A stretch of DNA of 64,000 nt, taken from positions 71,852-135,851 of the forward strand of contig CM031870.1 in the NCBI GenBank assembly GCA_018697195.1, in the 5' to 3' direction. Below the pieces are notes generated by a model. The model did not search any database and was not told the DNA's origin. It saw only the letters and a list, made by a program, of their open reading frames with translations. Below are positions 1 through 12,300 of the stretch, piece after piece (within the stretch, counting starts at the first letter, position 1; each line of letters starts with the position of its first letter). The translations under genes were made by a program, and so were the position numbers. This DNA is from Certhia americana (taxonomy: Eukaryota > Chordata > Aves > Passeriformes > Certhiidae).

Positions 1-173
1 TGCCCTGAGCAGCTGTGGCTGTTCCTGGATCCCTGGAAGTGTCCAAAGCCAGACTGGACAGAGCCTGGAGCACCCTGGGATGCTGGAAGGTGTTCCTGCC
101 CATGGCAGGGGATGGAACTGGATGGGCTTTAAGGCTCCCTCCAACCCAAACCATCCCAAGATTCTGTGATTCC
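1..173 (+). mobile_element. CR1 LINE 3'-end fragment
   Basis: GAGCAGCTGTGGCTGTTCCTGGATCCCTGGAAGTGTCCAAAGCC through CCTCCAACCCAAACCATCCCAAGATTCTGTGATTCC, canonical. It lies in RAB26 intron 8, antisense to the gene, and extends past the left edge. Confidence 0.94.
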
Positions 174-264
174 AAGCTGCCTTGCCCAGCTCAGTTGATC
201 TGAGCATGGCCTGGACACTGCAAAAGCTCCTCACGATGACAAGGCCACTGCTCTGGTCACTTAC
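1..264. other. RAB26 intron 8 (partial), mostly a CR1 fragment
   Basis: The intron begins at the donor at 264-259 and continues off the left edge. Positions 1-173 are a plus-oriented CR1 3' end; 174-258 is unremarkable sequence. The terminal RAB26 exon is not present here. Confidence 0.85.
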
Positions 265-341
265 TTGGCGATGGCTGTGAATGCTAATTCCACGTTGAGG
301 CCGCTCTTGGCGCTGGTCTCCATGAAGGGCACTCCATACTC
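265..341 (-). CDS. RAB26: RAB26 coding exon 8 (G5 ETSAK)
   Basis: 77 nt: 25 codons plus two bases. It begins [14 protein letters not shown] and ends FTAIA with AA left over for the lysine codon completed in the next exon. Acceptor TCCCACAG, donor GTAAGT. It contains the G5 guanine-binding loop (SAK). A serine follows SAK where I recall threonine in mammals, which is a conservative change. The next exon should start with a G or A and encode the hypervariable tail and prenylation cysteines; it is not in the window. Confidence 0.95.
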
Positions 342-3300
342 CTGTGGGATGAGACACAGCAGTGCCAGGACTGGCACCAAGGGTGTTCCTGGGGCCTCTC
401 AGGGAGTCATTTTTGAGGACAAAGAAACAAGAGGTGTAGAAGTAGAAACTTAAAGGGATAAGAACAGATGAGGAGAAAGTGGAGAGCATGACAAGGGGAA
501 AAAAAGCCAAGTGTTCCCAGGTGTATTTTGTGTCGGACTGGTCTCCAGGTGACCATTTCCTGTGCACATCCTCAGGGTCATCCTCAGGTACCTCACCTAC
601 CTTGGCAAGTTTCTCTCCATCTTCCCTTTTCACCACTCTGTCCTGGGTTGAATCCACCTGCAAGAGGAATGGCCAAGAGCAGTTGATGGTGATGGGGAAG
701 GCCACCAGCATGTACCTCCCTGTCCCCTAATGCCCTGCCAGGCTCCCCTGCCTGTGGCTGCAGCGTGGGAGGAAGAGGAGGCTCTGGCAAAGCCCAGGCT
801 CACCTTGTTTCCCAGTAACATCAGGACCACGTCCTGCTGTGCGTATTCATGGATCTCTGTCAGCCAGGCCTGGAGGGACACAAACAAAGAGAGGGGTTGG
901 CAACAGCTCCAGGAGGATGAGGGGAATGGGAATGATGGGGAGCTGCCCCAGACCTGGCATGGACCCCCTCGGTAGGCAATGCTGCCATCCCAGGCAATGC
1001 CAGGGATGTTCCACAGATGATCCCTGTTAACATGGGGGTACCCTGGGGTGCCCCCGAGCCCACTTTGGCTGCTACCAGATCCCCATTTCCCAGGGTAACA
1101 GCAGCCTTCTGACCCCCCCTGCCCACTCCATCTGCCCAGGAGGGCTTTGACCCCAATTCCCCCTCAGCTGGGATGTTCAGACTGAACCTCCTCTCAGAGG
1201 ACGAGGCTGAGGGTTGGCTCTGGGATGTGCCCCATGCCCATGTCCTGCACGTGCTGCCCCCGTGCCGAGCACACTGCTCCCAGCAGGCACCTGAACCTGC
1301 CTCCCTGAGCCTGGGGTGGCTTCCCTGCCCTCTAATCCAGCCTAATCCAATCAAACCTGCTCTAATTCCCTGTAATCCCTGACCCCCTGGTGTGAGCAGC
1401 AGCCTGCTGTCTCCAGGGCTGATTCCTGGTGGTCCCCGGTGGTCCCTAGTGATCCCCAGTGGTCCCTGGTGGTCCCTGGTCCAAACCCAGCAGGAGCCCA
1501 AGACGTGGCTGCAGCCCCAGGACTGCAGTGCAGCCAGGCTGGGCTCAGGGTGCTCAGTTCCATCATGGCTTGGAGTCACTCCTGGCTCCCTCTGGCTGCC
1601 CTCTGCCTCTGCTCTGGCTCCATCCCTCTTTCCAAAGCCTGGCAATTCCCCTGGGTGCTCATTTCTTCCCACTGGGGCCGTGTGTCCTGCAGGGACATCC
1701 CTCATGTCCCCAAGGTTGCTGATGCTGCAGACAGGGCTGTGTTATCCAGCAGTGTGAAACCTCCAAAGGATTTTCCTCCACAGGGTCACCAGCCCTGAGC
1801 ATTCCCAGAGCCTGGTTAACACCCAGCACTCACCCTCCTCGAGCCACCCAGCCCCTCAGGCTGGAAAATGCCCCCACAGACAGCTGGAGGGAAGCATTCC
1901 CAGTGACACAAGACAGGGTGGCAGGACCTGCTCTGTCCCTGCCGTGGGACTGCAGGCACAGAGGAAGGATGTTCTGGAGCAGGGAGAGCTCCAGGCCCCT
2001 GGGGGATCGGGGGCTGTGGGACCCCAGGAGCTGGTGTGACACATCCCAGCTCCAGGGTGTTGGTGTCACCACAGCACGGGGTATTTGTGCAGCACCGTGG
2101 ATGCACACAGCGTTCTCATGCCCAGGACATGAGTAATTACACCCAGTTCAGTCAGGGATTACACCCAGTTCAGTCAGGGATAATTGCTCCCTGGCTCAGG
2201 ACATGCTCTGGCAGCACTGGTACAGGTGGCCTCCAGCAGCCACATGGGGCCAGTGGGACAAAGGGAGGGGACACAGTGTCCAGGTGTCCCTGACCCCCCC
2301 ACTGCCATGTGGGCAGCATCTGCTGTCCCCTGCCAGGTTTGTGAGCCCCAGCACTGCTGTCCAGCTGCCCTGAAGGACACGGGGGACGGGGCAAACTCGG
2401 GCTGCACCAGGAAGCCCCCAAAGCTGGCAGGAGGGGCAGGTGGGCTGGGGAGGTGCCACATGATGGGACCCTCTCCCTGCCAGGTTTGGACTAAGCTGGA
2501 GGGACCATGATGTGCCCGAGCTCCTGTGAGAACTGCAGCAAGTTGTCTGCTGTAATTACCCAGCGTTAATTGGCCAGAGCAGTGAATCCATCACCCTTTA
2601 TCTGCTGTGAAAGTAAAAACCTTCCCTGCCTGTCCCCTGCCTGTCCCCTGCCTGTCCTTGCAGGTGCTCAGCAGTAACCCAGCCCTTCTGTAAGTGACCA
2701 CAGCTCCCACCCACAGCACACACCTCCTGAACGAACCCACAACCACAACCCAGCCAGTGACACGGGAGGGACAGTGACAGCAGGAGGGGGTGCTGCTGTA
2801 CCTGGATGTTGTCAAAGGACGCTTTGTTGGTGACATCGTAGAGCAGGAGCAGCGCTGTGGAGAGAGGGACAGGCCATTAGCACCTGTGCCAAACCCAGCC
2901 CATGGCTCAGAGACACTCTGCACAGCCCCTGTGAGGTGACAGCTGGGCACATGAGGTCCCTGTGAGAGACAGAACACGCTAAAATCCAGCACAGCAACAC
3001 CTCACACTGCTGGTGTTTGCAGAACCTCCTCCATCCACAGCAGCTGCTCCCCATGGATAGCCACTCCAGTGATTCCTGGCTCACCTGGAGTGGCAGCTCC
3101 AGGCCCCCGAGAGGAGAAGGGGCTCCCCCAGAGCAGAGAAGGGGCTCCCCAAAATCAGATGAGGGGCTCCCCAAGAGCAGAGGTGGCCCTGCTTACCGTG
3201 GGCATCCCGGTAGTAGGCGTGGGTGACGCTGCGGAAGCGCTCCTGCCCGGCTGTGTCCCAGATCTGGAAGGCAGACAGGAGCAGAGGGATCAGACCTGAC

Positions 3301-6300
3301 CAAAACCCACCCAAACCAGCCCAAACAGCGTGGTGTAACCCCAGGGAGCTTCTCCAGCTTTTGCTCCCAGGCACATCAACAGGAAAAATGACCAGAATAA
3401 ATATGGAAGCAGCCTCTTCCCACTCCTCGGTGTGGGGACACAACGTGGCCAAGGGCTCCCAACACGGCCATTAATCAGAAAATCCATGGAGCAGATGGAT
3501 GCATGGGGACCTGCTAATGTGATTTATCAGTCCTTAATGCAGCAGGAGGTTTGCAGAGTGCACGCTGCTGCCTGGGGGATCTGTGTTACCAAGCTCCGAG
3601 CAAAGGGCTGGGAGAAACTGTCAGATCTGAATGGGCTGGAGCAGCTCTGGCTGCAGGGGAGCACGGGCTGGGATGGGATCACTGTGGCCAGAACAGACCC
3701 CAGCCCTGAGCAGGCTCCTGCCAAGGGGACAGAGCAGCCAGAAGGGTCCATAAGGCTGTCCCAGGGCAGGAGACATGACCACGAAGGAGAGAGGTGGGGC
3801 CCCCACTTTAGGGGTGCTCCTCTGCTTTGTCTTCTGACAGTCTTTGTCCCTCTCTGAACACCCAGGGCAGCAAGGAAGATGCTTCCAGGGACATGGGGAC
3901 ATACCTGCAGCTTCACCTTCACCCCATCCACTGTCAGCACCTTGTTCTGAAAGAGAATGGAAAGGGTGGTGAGGGGTGAGCGCAGCTGCAGAACCGCAAA
4001 GGAGACACAGCCAGCCCCCATCCCAGGCAGTGCTTCCCCCAAAGCCTCAGGCTGATCCCCTCTCCTGCTTCTTAAGATCCCATCTATTGGTCCCACCTGC
4101 ACCTGCAGAGACGTTTTCAACACAGCCCAGCCAGAGGATCTCTCCTTGTATCAGCACAAGTTCCATCTATTTGATTATCTAAACCCTGGCAATGCCACAC
4201 CCAGCTCAGGCTGGAGACCTCTGGCCATAAATTAATGAGCACCAGCATCCCACCCTAATGGCCTTCAAAAGACAGAGTCAACCACTCCACACGCAGCCAG
4301 CAAATTAAAAATAACTCCTGCCTCTTGGACCTGTTTTTCTCCTGTTTCTCTCTCAGGATGTTTTCTCCATGTTTTATCTGTTTTAGGAAAGGTGGAACTG
4401 AGGAGGAGAGGGGGCAATGTCCCTCCACACTGGGTTTTCCCCAAAGCCACCAGGATATTTTGTGTGGAAGGATGCCCTGGCAGAGCTGGCAGCTGTGTGG
4501 GAGCCCCTCAGTGCCCCTCAAGGTGGCTGTGCCACACAGGGCAGGCAGGAGATGGATCCTGCCCGTGTCCCAGAGCAACCAGCATCCCAGCAATCTGCAC
4601 CAGCCTCTCCAAACATTAAAGGAATGCAAGCCTACAGACCAGCGGTCCCAGGGGAAGGAGCAGAGAAAAGATTAATTGGCTTGCCAGATCCATCGAAATT
4701 AGCACAGTAATCAGTGGGACGTGCTGGAAACACGGCCAGGGAACAGCGCACCAGTGGGATGAGGCAGCTGGTGAGAATTTAAATCCCATTTCCTCCATTT
4801 GCTCTGGAGCTGCTTTGGGATGCTCCCATCTCCTGTGTCACATTGCCACGGGATGGCCAAGGTTGCCATGACCCCAGCTGGGCTCCGCTGGCTCAGCCCT
4901 GGCTCATCCACCCCCGGCACTGGACACACCACCGGTGTCACCACTCCAAAGTGCCACCAAACCTCCTCAGGGATCCATGCCAAGATCCATCCCTGCACAT
5001 CCCACACCGCTCAGCACCACCACCCCTTCAGTGATGCTCTTCATTGAGAGTTTTAACGAGGACAGAGGGAGCATCTCATCTCCTGCACATCTACACAAGG
5101 ATCCGGCCAGGAGGAGAGGGCAGGAGAGAGCCGGAGCTGAATCCTCCGTCTGCTCAGGCAGGCACAGGGAGACGGCCGAGGTTTATAAATACCTTCAAAG
5201 GCAGCGACTGAGACGGGGGAGAGAAGTGATTCACAGCCCGGGAGCTGTAAAAATAGGCAGCCAGGGACTAGGGTGGGGGAGCTGGGAAGTACTCGGGGAA
5301 AAGCCGGGGTTCAGGAGCCAGACGGGGTTTAGGGCTCCCCACATGTGGAGCTGAGCCTTTCCCAGGATGGGACACCAGGGCTCCTGAAGGCTTGAAGTGC
5401 CTAAACCCCAGGGTGCCCACTGCCACAAAGTGCTCCCCGGACCTTGGTGCCTCTACCCCGGGCTGCCAGGTGAGCAGGGACAAAGCCACCCCCAGGGCAG
5501 AACCACAGCCCCGGCAAAGGTGCTGAGCTGCACCTCCAGCTCATCCCAGAGGATGGGGAACAGCCCTGTCCTAACCTGTGCCACAGGTGAGACAGAGCAG
5601 GTTTGTGCTCTGCAGGAGAGCCTCTCTCTGAGCTCACCTTGCTCTCCAGAACCCTGGCTCCTGTGTGCAGGTGTTGGACCCACAGGCTCATCCTGCAGGC
5701 TCTGTGCTGGCACAGTGCCATTCCAAACACCATTCCCAGCTGCTGGCAGCCAGCTGCCAACACCACCTGCCAGGGACCGTGCCAGGGACCGTGCCAGGGC
5801 CTGCAGAGGAAGGCAAAGGTGCCGTGTTTCATTCACCATTGGCTCCAGCTCTTGGCAGGAGGGGATGAGGACACTTGGTGTGATGGATGGTGACAAGGGA
5901 CAAGGAGACACAATGAGTATCACGTTAAAACCAGCACCAAACTGGTGTCCTTCCCCATGGCCACGTGAGCATCTCCAGCTCAGAGCAGTGTGCCCAGGGC
6001 CGTGGCCATGTCCCCGGTGTGGCCCTGCTCCAAGGCTGACACACCATGGGTGGGAGGGAAGGAGAAGGTGGCCCCAGCCCTGAGCATGGATCACCCAGGC
6101 CAAAGCCACCTTGAAGCACCTGCTGAGCAGCCAAAAAAGCTGAAGCTCCAAAGGTGCCCCACATGTGCTGAGCTCCACTTCAGGAGTTAATTAACAGGGA
6201 GCTGGCAGCAACAGGAGCCACACTAATTACGACTGACCTATATTTTTAGGGAGGCAAATGCTTACACCTAATTAAAGGCTGCACAGGGGTTCAGGTGCTG

Positions 6301-9300
6301 CTGGACCAGCCTGGGGAAAAGACTGATTTTCTGAGGACTGGGTGTGGAACAGAGCAGGGTTCCAGGGTGAGAAGATGTAGAAGTGCTCCTGCAGGCAGGA
6401 GACACGGCCAGAGCAAACCAGAGCATCACTCCTGCCTGCATCCCTGCCTGCATCCCAAAGAAGTTTGCCCAGAGCAGCTGTGGCTGCCCCTGGATCCCTG
6501 GAAGTGCCCAATCCAGGCTGGACAGGGCTTGGAGCAGCCTGGGACAGTGGGAGGTGACCCTGCCATGGCAGGGGCTGGATTAATGTCCCAACCCAAACTA
6601 TTCCAGGATTCTATGATCCCTGCCTGCCCTCAAGCACGGGGGGGCTGCAGAGCACGGGTGGAAAAGCCAAGGAGAGGAGCAGGGTGGGAAAAGGCAGGAG
6701 CTGGGCTGGGAAAGGGCAGGGGCTGTGTAAGTAAGTGACTTTCCAGCTTCCCATAATTATTTTTTTTTTTAAAGGAACTGCCTCAATTCCCTCCTGTCAG
6801 CCCTTCCAAGGCGCAGCTGGGGGCTGAGCTCCTAATAAGCATCCAAAGACAAAAGACGCCGTGTGTCAATGCACTGAGACGTGAAAAGTGCTGCCAGCCC
6901 TGCCGCCGAGGGGAGGGAGGGCTGTGCTGCTGAGGGCTCCTTCCTCATCTCCCCCGTTTGTCAGAGCAGAGATAACGCTGCCAGCAGCCCCCTGCCACAA
7001 TTCGGGCAGGAAAACCATCCCTGCACCTCAGCTCTGCTGTCGCCCTTCCCAATTTCAGGGTTTTTTGTGTCCTTTTTTTCAAGTGTTACTGAAATCTCAT
7101 CTAGCAGGGGCCGCAGTGGAATGCCTGCAGTGCCTTGGGGTTGGACAAACACGATGCTCCCAAGTTCAATAATCTTCAAGACATCAGATAAACAAAGTTG
7201 GAACCTTGCAGATGCAGGAAAAATTAAATTACCAAGCGCAGATGGTGCCCAATTAAGAGCAGCATTATCACACACCGAGGCCCCGCTGGCTGCAGCCCTG
7301 GCAGGATCCCACGGCCACGAGAGCAGCAGGGGAAGGGAGGGAGGGGAAGGTGATGGAGCGAAACCCCGGCGCTGCTGGAACGTGCACAGACGATGCTCCC
7401 ACCCAGATCCAGCGCTGCCACCCAGCTCTGCCCTCACAGCAGCTGCACCCTGGACAGATGCCACCACCCCTGCGGATCACAGGGTGCCCACAGAGCCCGT
7501 GAATCCCACCGGGAGCAGCTGGCACAGCCCCAGGTGCTGGGGCTGCGGCACAACCCAGGATCAGCATCTCCCAGCTCTTACACGCATGAACTCATTAATT
7601 AAAGGGTTTCAAGTTAAATTGGATACATGGATCGATTTGCTAGGCAATTAACTGGACAAATGGGAAGCTGCTCACTGGCACCATTCAGGCTCTGAGCAGG
7701 GGACCCCTGTCCTGGCTTCCTGGAGCCTGTCACTGGTGCTGTGCCCAGGAGTGCCCACCCAAGCATCCCCTGCACAGGGGGGCTCCACTTTTGCCATGGA
7801 AAAGCAGCCCCTCAAATGTCATTATTGAGGGGCATCTCCTGAAGCTTAGGGGGGCCAAATTCCTGCCAAAATGGGGATGAGTGTCATTAGTGACTACAGA
7901 TCAAAGCTGGTGCAGGTGCTGGGGCAGCACAGAGTTAATTAGTGCCAGTAATGAGCTGTGGGACTGACAGCTCAGCCACCCAGAAATGTCATTAGGTTGT
8001 GGTGTCAGCAGGCCAGGCCACCCGGGAGCAAGGGATAGATTGGGGTTATCCTGTATTTCAGAAAGCCAGGAGACACCCAGCAGTGGAGGACTGGCTGAAG
8101 GGATGCTGGAGCACCCCAGCCCCATGCCAAGGCCAAACTGGGAACCAAATTCCCACCTGGCAAAGCCCAGGGAGCCCCTGCGAGCACAAACACTCCTGTG
8201 AAGGAGGAAATGGGATGAGTTGTGATATAGCAGGCACACAAATAACCACCACCTCCAACGGCGGCTGCAAAAATAGATCAAGGATCGATATGGAAATCTG
8301 CCCAAAACAGCAGGACACTGCATTAAATTTGCTCGTTAGAACACTGAGGGTTTTTTTTTTCCAGACGTGTGAAGCCAGGGAGCTGCTCCTGGTGGCTCAG
8401 CATCTCTCCAGGCTCAGGAACATCCCAGCTTGTTGCCAGGGATCCAGGAGCAGCCCCACTTTGCCCCCTCCGTGCTCCAAAAACTTGGTCCCTCAAAATC
8501 CAAGCGGTGCCCGACCCAGCAGAGCCCATCAGCACCTCCACGGAGAACACAGCCAGCCCACCACTCCAGTCTGGGAAAACCCTTCCAGGAGCCCATTCCC
8601 TGCAGGAGAGGGGAGGGCACAGCCTGAGGCTGTGCTGGGACCTGCAGAAAGCCTCTGGGAATGGGGACAGCAAGGCAGGGCTGTGCCATGGTGTGGCTGG
8701 ACATGGTCCTGCTCCAGCTGTGCTGTGTGGGGCTGGAGGATGTCCCAGGCACTGGGAATGGCATTCACTGATCTTCCTCCTCAGCTGTGCCACCACCAAG
8801 ACATGAGTTTGCCCAGAACACCCAGCCAAAACACCCCAGCATGGTTCCCTCTGCCTCTCCCATAAATCTTCCCTTTAGAGAAAAATCCCAACCATCCATC
8901 TTCCAGGGCAGGTGATGAATTCCTCAGCAGCTCTGTGCATTTGCACTGTGCAGCTAAAAATAGAAACTTCTGCCTTGGGATGTTTTCCTCCCCAGGCCTT
9001 GCACACTCCTGCCTGCAGCTGCTCCAACCTTGCCAAGATCCTTTCAGAGCCCACAACGGGCTCTGGCTGCTCAGCTCCTGCTCAGCTCCTCGGCAGATCC
9101 CAGGAAATGCAGATTAACACCACAGCACACAGCACTTCCAACCTGCCCTGGCGTCAGAACCACCCCACAGCTCCTTGTAGGGGTCACCCCATCCTGTCCC
9201 CTCTGCCACCCCCAGCCTGGAAAAGCCACAAGCCCAACCCTATTAAATATCCCCTGGTCTCCAGCTGGGCACAGCCCCTTCCCCGAAGCACCCGGCAAGT

Positions 9301-12300
9301 GCCCCAGGGATGTCAGCAGCACCAGCCTTTGTCCAGAGCATTAAATCCCAATTAACATCTCCCTGGCTGCCAGCCCTGCCGAGATAAGAGGCCAGGCTCT
9401 TGTTGGAGCAGACACACTGAAGAATTAGTGACTTATCATCTTCTAGTCACATCAGTCTGCAAATAAAACAGTTTTCTGGCAAGAAGAGAATCCTGTCTTA
9501 GGGACAGATTAGAGGTAAGAGGATCTGCTTAGGATCCTACGTTTTAAATTCAGCCCTGCTCTGCTTCTCAGCATCGCCCACAGCATTCATAGTCCTGGGT
9601 GGGGGTCGTGTTCCCTCCCAGCCTGGCTGCTCCATGAAACCAGACAAGTTTCCATGGGAAAGTTCCTTGAGGGAGGCTCAGGCAGAGGAGATTTGATGCT
9701 CTCAAGCCCAACAGGGCTGCTGGGGCTCATCCCAGCACGGGGTCCCACAGTGTGGGAGTGAAGCCTGAGCCCCAGTCTCACAGGCAGCCAGAGAAACCCA
9801 TCCTCAAAATTCCTCAGGGCAGGATCTGCTACAACCACCCTGGAGAGCAGAACCACCAGAAAGCAACTGCAGCTCATCCCTGCAGCTCCAGCACACGGGA
9901 TGGGATCCTCCCCACCCAGGGATGGTCTGCACAGCTGAATTACTCACCCTTTCCATCTCTTTTCCCCCTACTTTATAAAAGAAGGGATATTTTTTAAAAA
10001 AATATCCCTGCTTCCTTCTAAACCAGGAAGCTTTGGAAACAAAGGGGGCAGAGATGGCTCACGCAGATCTGTGCCAATACTGGGAATAAGTAACGTGGTG
10101 CTCAGCATATTTATCTTCATTTTCCTCATCAAGGCCGTGCCACGCTGCAAAGCTGAGCAGGGATCTCCACGGAGCATTTATTGCTCTATCATTTCTCATC
10201 TGCAGCAAACACGGCCCCGTCAGTGCCACAGAGATGAAAAATGGTTCCTCAGGTCCTGTTAGACAGGGAATCGTTTATCTGGGGAGAAATAAAGCCTAGC
10301 AGCACTTTTCTGACCCTAAAGGTCTTTTTCAACCTAAACGATTCTAGGATTTGCCTCAGTGACTGCAGCCAGCCCTGGGCTGAAAACTTGCATGAAGTTT
10401 CTGAAAAGACTACAATCCAATTAAAAAAAAAAAAAAAAAAAAAATCAGGGCTGAACACCCAGCAGCAAACATTCTGTCAGCACCCAGCAGTAACACGGCA
10501 GCGTCTGCAGACAGCACTGCAAACAGCATTATTAAAGAGCACTTCTCATCCCTAAAGAAAATGAAATCCCCAAAGACCTGACAAAGGAATCTGTAGCTTT
10601 TTATCCCAAACACTCCCATCCTTCACCTTCACAGCCAAGGCAGACAGCTCCCAAAAAGTGCTGTGCAGCAAACCTGAGCCCAGATTCTTCGAAGGATTCG
10701 AGGAAAAGAGGGTGACTGAACAGCTCTAATGAGATCTTCTGATGGGTGTACGAGTCCAGCACTGGTGCTCCCTGGTACCACAGCCCATTTCTGCATGGTG
10801 CAGCGGCAACAGGGACAGCCAGGGCTGAAATGCAGCAGGTCCCAGCCCCCTCAGCAGGGCAGGACTCTCCTCAGCCCTCTGGCTTCTCCCCAAATCCAGC
10901 AGGGCTTTCTGAGCTGTCACCTCCTCCTCACTAACACAGCAGTTCCACTTCGCCATGGCTGGCAATGTCCTGCCCCTCGGGCAAGAACAATCCTGAAATC
11001 CCCCTTGGACAGAGCTGGGGACACAGGGGCTGAGCTCCTGCCCCATCACTCCTCTGCCAGTGCCAGGGTGGCCACTCAGAGGCACCCACAGGTGGCACAA
11101 GGCAGAAGCCACAGCACAGGAGCGTCCCCAGCTCAGGGCGCTGCCAGCGCAGGAACTCAAAGCTTTGATCTTTGCAAAGCTTTTCCTTCTCCCTGGCAGC
11201 AGTCCCAGCTCTCCCATTTTCTGCTCTACTGGAGCAGGTTCTTCCCCAGCTTTGGGCACCACTGAAAGCCCCGGGAGATGTGGAGGTGCTGAGGAATTGC
11301 TGCACGCTCGGCACATCGCTGTGTGTGCCTAAACCACCCCAGTCAGCCAAACCAGTTTGGCCAATCCAACTCCACCATTTGCTCTCCCCATGTGGGGCTC
11401 TGGAGCAGAGCTGCAAGCCAGGAATGTGCTGGGAAATCACCCCCAGTGAGATAAAACACCCCAAATCCTTCACTGTGGGTGCTGGAGGGCTGCAGTGCCC
11501 ACCCTGCTCCTGGGAAGCTGTTCCAAGACACTGCCAACCCTTCTTACAAACAAAACTGAACCAAACCCCACACATGACCTCCTTGATTTTTTCTGTTCTA
11601 CGTTTGGGAAGCCCAGCCTGAGCCAAGAACTGCAGCTGGAGCTCCTCAGAGGAGGATTTCCACCTTTGCACTGGGCTGTGGGGCTGATCCCTGGAGAATC
11701 CACTCTCCCTGAGCTGCTCTCCCCCCGGCACACCCGGCTGTCAGGAACAATCTGACCTCACGTGTGTGTATTATTCAGGAGGGAAAAAAAACCACCTCAC
11801 ATCTGCCAGGCATTAACGCTTGCTTGGGAACAAAGTTATTTTCGGCATTGTTGAGCACTTGTCCCATTAATTCATGCACATTGATAAGTACAGCTCGTGA
11901 ATGGGTTGAAGGAAGTTCTGGCTGAGCCACCGAGCCACTCTCTGAGCCCCAGCTTTGCCAGAGGCCACCTGGAGGTGTCACCTCGATGCAAAGGGGTCTG
12001 GGGAGCAGCCCCAGAGAGCAGGACCCCTTCTCCAAGCTCAGCTCCTCAGCACTGATTGAACAGAGCTCTGGGCAGAGAGGACACACGGCACAGAGGGCTC
12101 ACCCCCCCAGCAGCCTGGCACAGCTGCCAGCCCTTCTCCAGCCCTGTGGGGGCTGCCCAGCACCGCTGCCAAATCCGGGCTCAGCTCGAAAAATTTGGCA
12201 CCAGGAGCAGCAACAATCCCCCGGCTCTTCCTCTGAGGAAAACGGGGTGATGCAGAGCCCAGGGGTCACAGCTCGGCTGCTTCCCTACAGCTCCCAGAGC

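Noticed and set aside
8405..8460. Possible minus CR1 piece around CAGGGATCCAGGAGCAGCC
   Set aside because: Only about 20 bp fits CR1 and the flanks do not continue the match.
10422..10444. Poly-A tract as the tail of a processed pseudogene (also 17078-17102, 47418-47433)
   Set aside because: No gene body, target-site duplication or coding similarity upstream.
11085..11098. CCCACAGGTGGCAC as a further CTCF-like site in RAB26 intron 2
   Set aside because: Partial match with no supporting context; GC-rich DNA yields many such hits.
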